Assembly: GCA_001513105.1 (NCBI GenBank)
Contig: LFSH01000074.1
Coordinates: 49,674-113,673 of the forward strand
Source: Clostridiales bacterium DTU070
GTDB taxonomy: Bacteria > Bacillota > Clostridia > DSM-8532
Direction: 5' to 3'
Length of the DNA: 64,000 nucleotides
Part shown: positions 46,177 through 55,945 of the stretch, one piece after another
How the letters are laid out: each line of letters opens with the position of its first letter
Position numbering within the stretch: the stretch's first letter is position 1
Position numbers and translations under genes: made by a program
The notes under the pieces: generated by a model
Database searches by the model: none
Told to the model about the DNA's origin: nothing
Seen by the model: the letters and a program-made list of their open reading frames with translations, nothing else

Positions 46177-47154
46177 TTGCAACCAAATAAATCCGTTATG
46201 GTTACAAATGGTGGTTCAAAATCAAAAGCAAAGCCCACCCTTTTTCAGAGAATAAAACACAGGCTTATAACCCGGGGTGAGTGGCAGCTGTATCTTTTGA
46301 TTTTGCCGGTGGTGGTATACTTTATTATATTCCATTATGCTCCAATGTATGGGATACAGATTGCTTTCCGTAACTACAGTATAACGAAGCCCATTCTGGA
46401 CGCAAAATGGGTAGGGCTGACTTATTTTGAGCGCTTTATAAAGTCGCCGATGTTTTCACAGTTATTTAAAAATACTCTTGTACTGAGTTTTTATGACTTG
46501 TTTGTCGGATTTCCGTTTCCGGTTATCTTTGCGGTGGTACTGAACCAGACACAGAGCAAGAGGCTTGTTAAATTTACGCAGACAGTTACCTTTGCACCAT
46601 ATTTTATATCAATGGTTGTCCTGGTAGGTATGCTGCATCTGTTTCTCTCACCCACATCGGGTATGGTAAACAAGTTACTGGAAACCATTGGACTGGAACC
46701 GGTCTACTTCATGGCTGAAGCAAAATGGTTCAGGCATGTATACGTGTTCTCGCATGTATGGCAGAGGACAGGGTACCAGGCTATAATCTATTTTGCTGCA
46801 TTAACCTCTGTTGATCCGGGCCTGTATGAAGCCGCCACAATTGACGGAGCCACAAGGCTGGAAAAGATTTGGTATATTGATTTACCGTCAATAACACCGA
46901 CACTTGTTACAATGCTGCTGTTGGCAGTCGGAAGGGTATTGAACGTAGACACCCAGCGGACACTGCTTATGCAGGCACCCACAAATCTTGTGACATCCGA
47001 AATATTTGGTACCTATGTTTATAAGGTTGGGTTGATAAATGCGCAGTTCAGTTATTCCACTGCGATAGATCTCTTCAAAACAGTTATAAACCTGACCCTG
47101 CTGATTATTGTAAACCAGATAAGCAAAAAACTTACAGAGGAAAGTCTGTGGTAG
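46177..47154 (+). CDS. lplB: polysaccharide ABC transporter permease, LplB/YteP family
   Basis: First membrane subunit of a CUT1-type oligosaccharide importer, 325 residues with six membrane segments. Marks are LYLLILPVVVYFIIFHYAPMYG and the EAA loop YEAATIDGATRLEKIWYIDLP. The N-terminus is basic and polar. The start is TTG eight bases after AGGAGG; an ATG seven codons on is possible. lplC follows after a few bases and lplA after that. No ATPase gene is present, as usual for Lpl systems that share an MsmX-type ATPase encoded elsewhere. Confidence 0.9.
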   Translation: MQPNKSVMVTNGGSKSKAKPTLFQRIKHRLITRGEWQLYLLILPVVVYFIIFHYAPMYGIQIAFRNYSITKPILDAKWVGLTYFERFIKSPMFSQLFKNTLVLSFYDLFVGFPFPVIFAVVLNQTQSKRLVKFTQTVTFAPYFISMVVLVGMLHLFLSPTSGMVNKLLETIGLEPVYFMAEAKWFRHVYVFSHVWQRTGYQAIIYFAALTSVDPGLYEAATIDGATRLEKIWYIDLPSITPTLVTMLLLAVGRVLNVDTQRTLLMQAPTNLVTSEIFGTYVYKVGLINAQFSYSTAIDLFKTVINLTLLIIVNQISKKLTEESLW

Positions 47155-47169
47155 GAGGGGGTGAGCGAA

Positions 47170-48090
47170 GTGAGCAAAATGAGTGTTACAGGCAGGAAAA
47201 TAAGAAGTTCAAGGGAAGACATGGTCTTTGAGATAGTAACAAAAATACTGCTTATTATTGCGTGTCTGATAGTGTTATATCCGCTTTACTTTATAATCAT
47301 TGCTTCGATCAGCAACCCCGATTACGTTATTTCAGGGAAACTGTCGCTTTTCCCGGTAGACGTTACTTTTTCCGGGTACAGGAAGATTTTCAAGTTCAAA
47401 AATCTTATGAACGGATACAAGAACTCGTTTTTCTATGCGATTGTCGGTGGAGCTGTAAGTGCGGCTTTAACCCTGTTCGCTGCATATCCGCTGTCCAAGA
47501 ACGATTTTTCAGGACGAAAGCCTTTTACTATATTCCTGCTTATAACAATGTTTTTCCAGGGCGGTATGATACCTTTATATATTGTTGTGAACAAACTTGG
47601 GCTTCGCAATACACCCTACGTTCTGCTGATAGTAAACGGAATTCAGGTGTGGAACCTGTTGGTAACGAGGTCATACTTCAAAACAAACCATATTGAGAGT
47701 TTGAGTGAGGCCGCCGAAATAGACGGATGTTCGCACTTTGGATATTTTTTCAAGATTCTTTTGCCAATCTCAAAACCAATAATAATAACGATGGTACTGT
47801 TCTATGCGGTATGGCAGTGGAATGATTTCTTCAGGGCGATGATTTATCTTGACAAGCCCGATTACCAGCCGTTGCAGATTGTTCTGAAGGAGCTGCTTGC
47901 AACCGCCCAGATTTCATCAGCGATATACGACCTGATGGAGAACCAGGAAGCACTTACAGAAATGCTGAGGGCTGCCGAACAGATGAAATATGGAGTTATT
48001 GTAATGGCAACGCTGCCGATGATGATTGTTTACCTTATAATGCAGGAATATTTCATTCAGGGTATTACAATGGGTTCTGTAAAGGGCTGA
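47170..48090 (+). CDS. lplC: carbohydrate ABC transporter permease, LplC/YtcP family
   Basis: Second permease of the same importer, about 306 residues with six membrane segments. The first contains IACLIVLYPLYFIIIASIS and the EAA loop is SEAAEIDGCSHFGYFFKILLP. The family segment AVWQWNDFFRAMIYL is present. Three in-frame starts exist: GTG 47161 is too close to AGGAGGGG, while GTG 47170 has good spacing and is chosen; ATG 47179 is also possible. It forms a heterodimer with LplB. Confidence 0.9.
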   Translation: MSKMSVTGRKIRSSREDMVFEIVTKILLIIACLIVLYPLYFIIIASISNPDYVISGKLSLFPVDVTFSGYRKIFKFKNLMNGYKNSFFYAIVGGAVSAALTLFAAYPLSKNDFSGRKPFTIFLLITMFFQGGMIPLYIVVNKLGLRNTPYVLLIVNGIQVWNLLVTRSYFKTNHIESLSEAAEIDGCSHFGYFFKILLPISKPIIITMVLFYAVWQWNDFFRAMIYLDKPDYQPLQIVLKELLATAQISSAIYDLMENQEALTEMLRAAEQMKYGVIVMATLPMMIVYLIMQEYFIQGITMGSVKG

Positions 48091-48182
48091 CAGAGTATTA
48101 TCCTGCCAGTATCGGCAGTCTTAACCTGTTCTGTTTCCCCGGTACCGGGGTTAAACAATAAATATTTCAAGGAGGTATTTTA

Positions 48183-49904
48183 ATGCTGAAGAAAGGAACT
48201 GTTTTAAAGGTAATTGCTCTTGTGTTGAGCTGCATGTTTGTTCTTGCGCTGGCCGGTTGCGGACAGACAGGTACTCAGAACAAGCCGACTCCTGCACCGA
48301 CAAATGCGCCTCAACAGGGTTCTGGAACCCAGGACGGCGACGGGCGTGAAATGGTTGGGAATATGTACAAAACAGGGCTTCCTATTGTCAAGGAACCTGT
48401 CAAGTACTACGCCATGGGCTTGCAGATGAACAATACAAGACCCAGTAATCTTGATGAATCAGAACTGTTTGTGAAGATTATGAACGAGACCAATGTTTTC
48501 ATTGAGTGGGACCTGATTCCACAGGCATCCTGGACAGAAACAAAGAACCTGAAAGTTGCCAGTGGTGAATATCCTGATTTCTTCTACGGACCCAAGAGCC
48601 TGTCCCATGACGAAGTACAGAAGTATGGAGCGGACGGAGTCTTAATTGATATTGAGGCATTACTTGATGAGTATGCACCGAATATTAATAAAATTAGGGA
48701 AGCATATCCTCTGTACGATGGATTCATCAGAAGCATGGACGGAAAGATTTATCAGCTGGCAAGCTTTACTGATGAAGGTTTTGACAGCCATATTTCGTCA
48801 ATAATCAACAAGGAATGGCTTGATAACCTTGGACTTCAGGTTCCGACCAATACCGATGAATTATATGCTGTTCTGAAGGCATTCAAGGAAAATGACCCGA
48901 ACCGTAACGGGAAGCAGGACGAAATTCCGATGAGCTTCCTTTACCAGGAAGGTAACGACCTGAACAGGGAAGTTAAACGTGACTTCAGACCGATTTACTA
49001 TGCATTCGGCGTTGTAGACACTCCGTTCTATATCTGGATCAACGAAAATGATGAAGTGGTATTCACTGCTACCACAGAAGAATGGAAACAGGCTACTGCG
49101 TATATGGCCAAACTTTACCAGGAAGGCCTGATCGACACAGAAGTGTTTACACAGGACAGAACCTTATTGACCAATAAGCTGAGAACCCAGAAGAATGTCG
49201 GTGTTTACTTCGACTACAGAAAAGACCTGTCCATGATTCTTGAAGAGGATCAGGAGAAGTTCACCTTCATTCCTGCACTGAAATCTCCTGACGGAAAACA
49301 GATATGGGGAAGCTCACAGTTCTTCTCTGAAGGCGGATTTGCCATAACATCAGCTGCAAAGAACCCTGAAGTATTAATCAGATTCATTGATCACTGCAAC
49401 TCTGAAGAATACTCGGTACAGATGGCGTTCGGTATGTTCAAGGAAGCCGGATGGGATAAGAGCGAAGCGCTTGTTCCTTCAGAAACAGCACCCGGCAAGT
49501 ACGAAGTTAACAGCGGAGCACGTCCTGAAGGTGTAGAACCAAGTGAATGGCCCATGTCAGCACCGATTGCTCAGGGTTGTACCTTACTTACAAAGGCCGC
49601 ACTGGACAAATACGTTGCAGAGAAAGCTTCCAGCGTTGCAAAAACCGAGGCTTGTGAAGTTTACAGGCCATATCTGTCCAAGTGGCCGTACAACTATGCA
49701 TTCAAGTTCAGTCCTGAAGAACTTGAAGAATTGTCACTGCTGCAGACAGACATCGTTCAGTACGTAATCCAGACTCACAGCAGATGGATGAGCGAAGGCG
49801 GCATTGAGAAAGAATGGGATGCTTATGTCGCTCACCTCAACAACCTGGGTCTGCAGAGATATATCGAACTGTACAGGACTGCATTCGAGAGAGTAGAGAA
49901 ATAA
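48183..49904 (+). CDS. lplA: extracellular oligosaccharide-binding lipoprotein, LplA-like
   Basis: Solute-binding protein of the importer, 573 residues. The signal peptide ends in LAGC with lipid-anchored C26, followed by a Pro/Thr/Gln-rich linker to about residue 50. The binding domain has ASGEYPDFFYGPKSL, then YDGFIRSMDGKIYQLASF, and NDPNRNGKQDEIPMSF, a calcium-loop-like segment common in LplA/YtcQ proteins. The large size fits binding of long or branched sugars; the sugar is unknown. AAGGAGG precedes the ATG. A terminator follows, and the AraC regulator gene converges. Confidence 0.9.
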   Translation: MLKKGTVLKVIALVLSCMFVLALAGCGQTGTQNKPTPAPTNAPQQGSGTQDGDGREMVGNMYKTGLPIVKEPVKYYAMGLQMNNTRPSNLDESELFVKIMNETNVFIEWDLIPQASWTETKNLKVASGEYPDFFYGPKSLSHDEVQKYGADGVLIDIEALLDEYAPNINKIREAYPLYDGFIRSMDGKIYQLASFTDEGFDSHISSIINKEWLDNLGLQVPTNTDELYAVLKAFKENDPNRNGKQDEIPMSFLYQEGNDLNREVKRDFRPIYYAFGVVDTPFYIWINENDEVVFTATTEEWKQATAYMAKLYQEGLIDTEVFTQDRTLLTNKLRTQKNVGVYFDYRKDLSMILEEDQEKFTFIPALKSPDGKQIWGSSQFFSEGGFAITSAAKNPEVLIRFIDHCNSEEYSVQMAFGMFKEAGWDKSEALVPSETAPGKYEVNSGARPEGVEPSEWPMSAPIAQGCTLLTKAALDKYVAEKASSVAKTEACEVYRPYLSKWPYNYAFKFSPEELEELSLLQTDIVQYVIQTHSRWMSEGGIEKEWDAYVAHLNNLGLQRYIELYRTAFERVEK

Positions 49905-49935
49905 ACTGGCAGAGAACAAGAACTGATTTAAAAAC

Positions 49936-49973
49936 AAGTCACCTCAGGATTTAAACTGAGGTGACCTTTTTTT
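49936..49973 (+). terminator. intrinsic terminator after lplA
   Basis: GTCACCTCAG pairs with CTGAGGTGAC around eight bases, followed by TTTTTTT. Confidence 0.85.
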
Positions 49974-50004
49974 ATCAGGAAAAGATTTGGTTTTAAGTTT
50001 ACCC

Positions 50005-52272
50005 TTATGAATGCTTTTTCTTGAACTGTCCGGGTGTGACCTTTTCCTTTTCCCTGAATTTCCTGATGAAACTCGGTACGCTGTAATACCCGACTTCGTA
50101 TGCAATTTCATTCACACCCATATCCGTATTCAATAAAAGTTCCTTTGCTTTTTCCATCCTTAACCTGGTGACATATTCCGAAATTGTGTATTCGGTGTTC
50201 TTTTTAAAGTACTGGCTAAGGTATGGTGTGGACATCTGAAGAGAATCCGCAAGGCTTTGAAGGCTGAAGTCGGGATCCTGGAAGTTTTCGCGTATATATT
50301 TGATTATCTGCTGCAGCAGCTTTAGTTCGTAGGATTCCTTGTCCACGCTTAAATAGTTTGTAACATCTTCGGATATTTCTTTCATGATTTCTATGATATC
50401 TTCAAAAGTATTGATGTTGGAACTGTATATTCTTTCTATATACGGTTTGTTAAGCAGCGGGGAATGCCTGAACTTTCTTAAAAGTTCCTTCGATATTGTA
50501 TTAACAGTGTCGTAGCAAATGTTTTTTATCCAGAACAGGCTTAAGTTTTCGTTTTTCATGTGTTCAACCAGCCTGTTTATGTTGTCCCGGATACCTATAA
50601 TATCACTGCTTCGTACCGATTCTTCAAGTTTTTCCAGGAGTGCAAAGGGATAGTCGACACGGTGATCGCTTTTCTGCATGATTTCATTGAAGGATATAAT
50701 TCCCGACTTTGAAAGAATACTGTTATACTCCAGCACTCTCAGGGCTTCTTCATAGGATGAGCTTATATTGAATATACTGTCGTAGAAATTACCTATTCCT
50801 ATCCTTATATCGCTATTATATTCTTCATTAAGGCGTTTCTGTATTTCACGGGCCATTTGCTGTGAATGGCTTTCATCATTGGTTGAACTGCCGTATATAA
50901 TAACAATGCTGTTGAAACGCATGTTACGGTGCAGTATTACCTGGGAGTTTGCTGAAGGAATAACCGAGGACAATATGCCCGACACCTGTGAATCGGTAAT
51001 ATCATTGATATTGCTGCTCATTATTATGATGACGCAGTAATAGTCCATATTGAACTCAAGATCGGCACTCCGGCAGGTTTCTATAATATTGTCAATTTCC
51101 TTTGCCTGTCCTGCGAGGAAACAGTCAATCAGGTAATTCTTTATTACATTTTTGTTAGAAGCCGCAAACTCTTTAAGGTGGGTGTTTTCCCTGTTATACT
51201 GAAGAAGGGCATATTCAAGCAGTTCCAGTTCATTCAGCTTGTCACCCGCTGTATTGCGCGGGGTCTGGAAATTCTCTTCAATAAGCTTGTTCAGTTTCTT
51301 AATCGGGCTGTAGTTTATCCGCATTAATATGGCAATCAGAAAACCGCCGATTACAAATATAGCGGCCATGCTGATAAGGTAAATAACCCGTATCTGGTTG
51401 ATCCTTGACGACAGGAGATCATTGGGCATCAGCTGAGCAAACAGGTATGGGGCGGCAGATTCCTGGAAATATGCAGAATACTTGCCGTGTCCTGTTTTGA
51501 TTTCTTTGATTTCCACAATTGCCGGAATCTCTTTTACTTTTTCACCAAACACCTGCTGCAGCTCGGAATCCGGGGTCTCGGAAAAGCTGAAAAGTATTTC
51601 CCTTGTTTCAGGGTCGACAATAAAAATATGGTTGTTTTCGCTCAGTGCGGGGGCAAGAACATTCCGCAGAGCGTCTTCGGAAATCATGTACATGATAATT
51701 CCGTATTTATTCGTGTTGTTTATAGGGATTTTATTCAGAAACATCAGATGGTTCTGCCTGTTTGCAAGAAATATCGAGTCTTTCGGGAAAAAATACATAT
51801 CCGATTGCTTGTTCGATTCCTTGAATGCAATAAGATCGAAGTCGGTCAGTTCCCTGTCAAGAATAAAATCATTGAAGACCTCAAGGGAGCACAGGAAATT
51901 AAACGAGGATATGAAATCGTCGTTATAGTTATAGATAAAGATATCGTCAACGAAAGAATTTGTGTTGTACTTCAGAAGTTCATTCTTTACCTTTATTGCA
52001 TCATAGGGCCTTTTATTGACATTGACGGTTCTTAAAATATCATTCAGCTCAATCTGCAAAGATATTCTTGTCAGTTGGGTGACCTGGGTATCGAAATTGT
52101 CAACACTTTTGATAAAAGGCGTCCTTAAATTGGTTTCCACTTCCTCCTTCAATACATTTACAAAATGAAACAGCACTATGAATGACATGATGAACATTGG
52201 AAGCATTAAGATAATGATATATGACAATATGAAGTTTTTAAAAACTTTTGCTCCGGTTCGTTTTTTCGGCAT
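50005..52272 (-). CDS. membrane-bound AraC-family sensor regulator (YesN/YtdP type)
   Basis: 755 residues. A membrane segment at about 15-40 and another near 295-320 bracket an extracellular sensor of about 255 residues, of Cache type. Then come a short HAMP-like linker (INYSPIKKLNKLI), a central GGDEF-degenerate region and a C-terminal AraC domain. That domain contains FSLQSLADSLQMSTPYLSQYFKK and VNEIAYEVGYYSVPSFIRKFREK. Such one-component regulators typically sense a sugar outside the cell and control an adjacent Lpl importer, here lplBCA, which is convergent. The ATG at 52272 follows GGAGGAA. A hairpin (CCGCCAC/GTGGCGG) lies upstream at about 52329-52354. Confidence 0.88.
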   Translation of the reverse strand: MPKKRTGAKVFKNFILSYIIILMLPMFIMSFIVLFHFVNVLKEEVETNLRTPFIKSVDNFDTQVTQLTRISLQIELNDILRTVNVNKRPYDAIKVKNELLKYNTNSFVDDIFIYNYNDDFISSFNFLCSLEVFNDFILDRELTDFDLIAFKESNKQSDMYFFPKDSIFLANRQNHLMFLNKIPINNTNKYGIIMYMISEDALRNVLAPALSENNHIFIVDPETREILFSFSETPDSELQQVFGEKVKEIPAIVEIKEIKTGHGKYSAYFQESAAPYLFAQLMPNDLLSSRINQIRVIYLISMAAIFVIGGFLIAILMRINYSPIKKLNKLIEENFQTPRNTAGDKLNELELLEYALLQYNRENTHLKEFAASNKNVIKNYLIDCFLAGQAKEIDNIIETCRSADLEFNMDYYCVIIIMSSNINDITDSQVSGILSSVIPSANSQVILHRNMRFNSIVIIYGSSTNDESHSQQMAREIQKRLNEEYNSDIRIGIGNFYDSIFNISSSYEEALRVLEYNSILSKSGIISFNEIMQKSDHRVDYPFALLEKLEESVRSSDIIGIRDNINRLVEHMKNENLSLFWIKNICYDTVNTISKELLRKFRHSPLLNKPYIERIYSSNINTFEDIIEIMKEISEDVTNYLSVDKESYELKLLQQIIKYIRENFQDPDFSLQSLADSLQMSTPYLSQYFKKNTEYTISEYVTRLRMEKAKELLLNTDMGVNEIAYEVGYYSVPSFIRKFREKEKVTPGQFKKKHS

Positions 52273-52588
52273 TAATCTTCCTCCAGGCAAGTATATGCAT
52301 TGTTTTTACAAACGGTTTTAGGCAGACCGCCGCCACGATTTTCAAGGTGGCGGGCAGTATCCGGCAGTTGGTTGAAATTCCTGTTGTCTCCTTAAAAAGT
52401 GTTTTGATTACACAAACAACTTTTCAGTCGTACAATTAAACTGCCGGTTATCCATAGGATAACAAGCAAATTGAATTCAACAGGAAATGTTATGTTAATG
52501 CTTTTAAGGTATAATAATAGTTTAACGATTTTCCTTAATTATTTCAACAATAAATGGGGTTCCGCATTCCGATGCAAATATTTTCCGC

Positions 52589-52660
52589 CATTGCACGATA
52601 TCTCAAAAAACTTGAAGACAAAGATATCGTGTAAATTCTCGGAAACAGCCGCTTCATTTG
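52589..52660. repeat. dispersed palindromic repeat, copy D
   Basis: Arms CATTGCACGATATCT (52589-52603) and AAAGATATCGTGTAAATTC (52620-52638) flank the loop CAAAAAACTTGAAGAC. CGGAAACAGCCGCTTCATTTGCA follows, the same flank as at 13911-13934. The copy sits alone between the AraC gene and the ZIP transporter gene; the rest of 52273-52764 has no believable ORF. Confidence 0.75.
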
Positions 52661-52764
52661 CACGCATTGTACGTTTTTCCCGGTGAGCCTTGATGCCTGA
52701 AACACTGTTTAATTTTTAATAAATGTGGTAAAATCAAGGCAGTAATTAATGGCGGGGTGACAGC

Positions 52765-53574
52765 ATGCAAACAGATCAAGTATTAACTGCTTTTTTATTA
52801 ACATTAATCGCAGGTTTGTCCACCGGTATCGGCAGCCTCATTGCTTTTTTCGCAAAAAGAACAAACACGCGCTTTCTGTCGGTTGCCATGGGGTTTTCAG
52901 CCGGTGTAATGATTTATGTGTCAATGGTTGATATATTTGCAACGGCACAGTCCACATTAATATCAGCTCTTGGTGACAAGAAAGGTGCATGGGTTACCAT
53001 AGCTGCTTTCTTTGCAGGAATGCTGATAATTGCGGTAATAGACAAATTGATTCCTTCAGGTGAAAATCCTCACGAGGTAAAACTGGTTGAAGCAATGGAT
53101 GAAAAAAAGCCAGCTACATCGCAGAGTTTAATGAGAATGGGCCTGCTGACCGCCCTGGCGATAACAATACATAATTTCCCCGAAGGTATTGCGGCTTTTA
53201 CCGCTGCCCTGAAAGATCCGAACCTTGGAATTGCAATTACAGTTGCCATTGCAATCCACAACATCCCTGAAGGGATAGCGGTCTCAATCCCTGTTTATTA
53301 CGCAACCGGAAGTAAAAAGAAGGCTTTCCTTTTATCGTTTTTGTCCGGTCTTTCCGAGCCTGTAGGCGCTGTTGTAGGTTTTCTGATCCTGATGCCGTTC
53401 TTCAATGATGTGGTATTCGGTATTCTTTTTGCTGCGGTTGCAGGAATCATGATGTTTATTTCACTGGATGAACTGCTGCCTTCGGCAAGGGAATACGGTG
53501 AGGCTCATTTATCAATCTATGGTCTCATTGCAGGTATGATGGTGATGGCTGTAAGCCTTATCCTGTTTATATAA
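52765..53574 (+). CDS. zupT: ZIP-family metal transporter (ZupT-like)
   Basis: Divalent-metal importer, probably zinc with possible iron or manganese. 269 residues with eight membrane segments. The paired metal-site motifs are [17 protein letters not shown] in segment IV and [19 protein letters not shown] in segment V. An acidic, lysine-rich cytoplasmic loop with one histidine ([14 protein letters not shown]) precedes them. The ribosome site GGGGTG is weak. It is a single gene, convergent with the aldo-keto reductase and sharing a bidirectional terminator. Confidence 0.92.
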   Translation: MQTDQVLTAFLLTLIAGLSTGIGSLIAFFAKRTNTRFLSVAMGFSAGVMIYVSMVDIFATAQSTLISALGDKKGAWVTIAAFFAGMLIIAVIDKLIPSGENPHEVKLVEAMDEKKPATSQSLMRMGLLTALAITIHNFPEGIAAFTAALKDPNLGIAITVAIAIHNIPEGIAVSIPVYYATGSKKKAFLLSFLSGLSEPVGAVVGFLILMPFFNDVVFGILFAAVAGIMMFISLDELLPSAREYGEAHLSIYGLIAGMMVMAVSLILFI

Positions 53575-53612
53575 ACCTAATTCACGGTAAACTGTATTAT
53601 CGAAATAAAAAT

Positions 53613-53644
53613 AAATCAGGCGGATGTTGCGAACCGCCTGATTT
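53613..53644. terminator. bidirectional terminator between zupT and the aldo-keto reductase
   Basis: AAATCAGGCGG pairs with CCGCCTGATTT around a ten-base loop. The minus strand continues with ATTTTTATTT, so it is best for the reductase. Confidence 0.75.
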
Positions 53645-53669
53645 AACTTTATACGAGGCTGTTTAAAGA

Positions 53670-54812
53670 TCATTCCTGTAACAGGTACAGATGTGATTCC
53701 TTGAGTTTTTCAATGATTGCTATATTCTGAGGACATGTAGCTTCACACTGGCCGCATTCAACACACATTGATGAATCGTTCTGCTTTTCGATAAGACCTT
53801 TATATTCTCTTCTGCATCCTTCGAGGGCGTTATACATTGCTGCTGTGTTCACAAGATTGAAAATGCGCGGGATTGAAACGCCCTGGGGGCATGGCATGCA
53901 GTATTCACAGCCGGTACATTGAACCCTGGTTCTGCTGAGATATACATTTCTGACCTCTTCGACAAGCTCCAGTTCTTTTTCAGTCATGCAGCCTGCCTTG
54001 GCATCTGAAAAAATGCGGATATTGTCCTGGAGCTGCTGCATATTGCTTACACCACTCAAAATAACCGCTATTTCAGGGAAATTGTAAAGCCAGCGGAATG
54101 CCCACTCAACAGGTGTTCTTTTAACTTCTGCCTTGTTCCATATTTCTTCTATTTCGGGCGTAATACTTATAGCCAGCTTACCGCCTTTGAGGGGCTCCAT
54201 AATAACCACCGGTATACCTTTCGAACCTGCATATTTCAGTCCTTCAACGGTAGCCTGTTCATGCATGTCCATTATATTCAGCTGAATCTGGCACATATCC
54301 CAGTCGTATGAATCAATTATCTCAAGGAAGGTATCATGGTCATCATGAAATGAAAAACCAATATACCTGATTTTGCCCGAAGCTCTTGCCTTTTCAAGGA
54401 AATCAAAAACGTTTATGGACTTAATAAAATTCCATCTCTCCTTGTTCAGTGCATGCAAGAGATAAAAGTCTATGTGGTCAGTGTTTAGCTTATTAAGCTG
54501 TTCATTTAGCAAACGGTCAAAATCGTTATATTCCTTAACCAGCCAGACCGGTGATTTTGTAGCAAGAAAAACCTTTTCGCGGTAGCCGTCTGACAGAGCC
54601 CGGCCGACAATAACTTCACTCTGCCCGCCATGATAACCGTAAGCTGTGTCAACATAGTTAACACCATGGTCAATGCCATACCTTATCATTTTAATAGCCT
54701 CAGCTTCATCAACAACGATTTCATCACCCTTTTTCACTGTTGGCAGCCTCATGCAGCCGATTCCGAACAGGGAAACGGGTTTTTCAAATTTGCTGAATTT
54801 ACGATATTCCAT
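53670..54812 (-). CDS. aldo-keto reductase with C-terminal 4Fe-4S ferredoxin domain
   Basis: 380 residues. The N-terminal AKR barrel begins FGIGCMRLPTVKKG and has the catalytic-tyrosine motif VDTAYGYHGGQSEVIVG, then HIDFYLLHALN. A C-terminal ferredoxin-like part has CTGCEYCMPCPQGVSIP and CVECGQCEATCPQNI, enough cysteines for two clusters. This fusion is frequent in anaerobes, where ferredoxin-type electrons may replace or accompany NAD(P)H; the substrate is unknown. AGGAGG precedes the ATG. It is a single gene. Confidence 0.9.
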   Translation of the reverse strand: MEYRKFSKFEKPVSLFGIGCMRLPTVKKGDEIVVDEAEAIKMIRYGIDHGVNYVDTAYGYHGGQSEVIVGRALSDGYREKVFLATKSPVWLVKEYNDFDRLLNEQLNKLNTDHIDFYLLHALNKERWNFIKSINVFDFLEKARASGKIRYIGFSFHDDHDTFLEIIDSYDWDMCQIQLNIMDMHEQATVEGLKYAGSKGIPVVIMEPLKGGKLAISITPEIEEIWNKAEVKRTPVEWAFRWLYNFPEIAVILSGVSNMQQLQDNIRIFSDAKAGCMTEKELELVEEVRNVYLSRTRVQCTGCEYCMPCPQGVSIPRIFNLVNTAAMYNALEGCRREYKGLIEKQNDSSMCVECGQCEATCPQNIAIIEKLKESHLYLLQE

Positions 54813-55008
54813 TTTTACCTCCTGGATTTAGTTTTTAGTCACATAATCAGTATATCATGATTTTGCTTTTATAGAAATGGGGGAGATACCTTATACCAGA
54901 CGGCAGATGAGAATAAATTTTTTATAAGAAATTTTTATATTGATAAAAATATAAAACTGAAATATAATGGAAATGGTATCGAAAAAAAACAGGAAAGGGG
55001 TGTAAAAA

Positions 55009-55068
55009 TGATTAGATTTGGTTTTATAAGAATTGCGATTAGTATTACTGAGGTGGTTAAAGAATAAC
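55009..55068 (+). CDS. possible 19-residue peptide
   Basis: MIRFGFIRIAISITEVVKE, ATG to TAA, with AGGAAAGGGGTG six or more bases ahead. It has a mixed hydrophobic/basic first part and a charged end, so it could form a short amphipathic helix. I know of no family. A transcript through it would run to two back-to-back terminators at 55226-55290. A small RNA with a chance frame is the main alternative. The rest of 54813-55225 has no convincing gene; a GAAGGCAA/TTGCCTTC hairpin lies at 55080-55099. Confidence 0.3.
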
Positions 55069-55225
55069 TGAATAGGTGAGAAGGCAAGGTTGCCTTCTGT
55101 GATTAGGAAAATAACCCCTACGCCTGCACATAATGAAACATTAGTTCTGAAATGTTTCCAGCCGTTTTATGCCACGCTTTATTGCAGACAGAAATGGTCG
55201 GAAATGTACATATGCTTAACAAGTC

Positions 55226-55256
55226 AGCACGGTAAAAGGTTATCGTGCTTTTTTTA
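55226..55256 (+). terminator. intrinsic terminator, first of a pair
   Basis: AGCACG pairs with CGTGCT around 12 bases and is followed by TTTTTTT. It indicates a transcription unit upstream that is not explained by any known gene. Confidence 0.65.
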
Positions 55257-55257
55257 T

Positions 55258-55290
55258 ATCCGCAGAGGTTGTTTCCTGCGGATTTTTTAT
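55258..55290 (+). terminator. intrinsic terminator, second of a pair
   Basis: ATCCGCAG pairs with CTGCGGAT and is followed by TTTTT. It directly follows the first terminator and precedes the CD3324-family gene. Confidence 0.65.
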
Positions 55291-55372
55291 CTCCTTGAAT
55301 ATATTGCACATGCCATGAAATGGTTGGGAAGAAATGGGTAAGGGGTGAAAATATTAAAAGGAGTGTGGCACG

Positions 55373-55648
55373 ATGAAATACAACAATGCCAGGGACCTGT
55401 TGCCGGAATGGCTGTTGAGACAGGTACAGGTATACATACAGGGAGAAGTGCTGTATATTCCGAAAAAGGAGTCTGTTAGACTGAAATGGGGAGAAGCCAA
55501 CGGAACACGTAAGTTCTATATGAAACGAAATCTTGAAATAGTTAAAAAATACAGGAATGGAGCAGGAATATCCGATCTGTCGAAACAGTACTGCCTTTCG
55601 GAATACAGTATAAAAAAGATTTTAACCGAGATGAAAAAAGTCATATAA
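55373..55648 (+). CDS. CD3324 family small protein
   Basis: 91 residues. Family pattern: an N-terminal NARDLLPEWLLRQVQVYIQGEVLYIPKKE stretch, then KWGEANGTRKFYMKRNLEIVKKYR, and a C-terminal helix-turn-helix-like part, SDLSKQYCLSEYSIKKIL. Members occur in many clostridia and look like small DNA-binding proteins, but no function is established. AGGAG precedes the ATG and a probable terminator follows. It is a single gene. Confidence 0.82.
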   Translation: MKYNNARDLLPEWLLRQVQVYIQGEVLYIPKKESVRLKWGEANGTRKFYMKRNLEIVKKYRNGAGISDLSKQYCLSEYSIKKILTEMKKVI

Positions 55649-55707
55649 TAAAAAGATTCGTATCAAAAACCAATCAGACTGATATATATCAATTAATTGT
55701 ATCGTAC

Positions 55708-55738
55708 AAGGGGATTACATGCGTAGTCCCTTTGTTTG
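55708..55738 (+). terminator. probable terminator after the CD3324-family gene
   Basis: An imperfect stem, AAGGGGATTAC with GTAGTCCCTTT, followed by GTTTGTT. The rest of 55649-55945 shows nothing coding. Confidence 0.45.
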
Positions 55739-55945
55739 TTGTCAGAAAACAAGGTGAATATGCCTGCAGCTTTCTATGCTTTTCCTTGTCATCCGAACAC
55801 AAGACCTGTTTATAGCCGTTATAAAGGGATGATCCTAAACCTGCCGTCGTTTGGCATTCCGCATAGGTTCCTGTCTGAAACTGAATAAGTAATAAATATT
55901 TTAGGGAAGATAAGGTATGAAATATCTTGATTACGGAGGATTGTT

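Noticed and set aside
55090..55341. 83-codon ORF with cysteine-rich translation
   Set aside because: It runs through two terminator hairpins and has no ribosome site.
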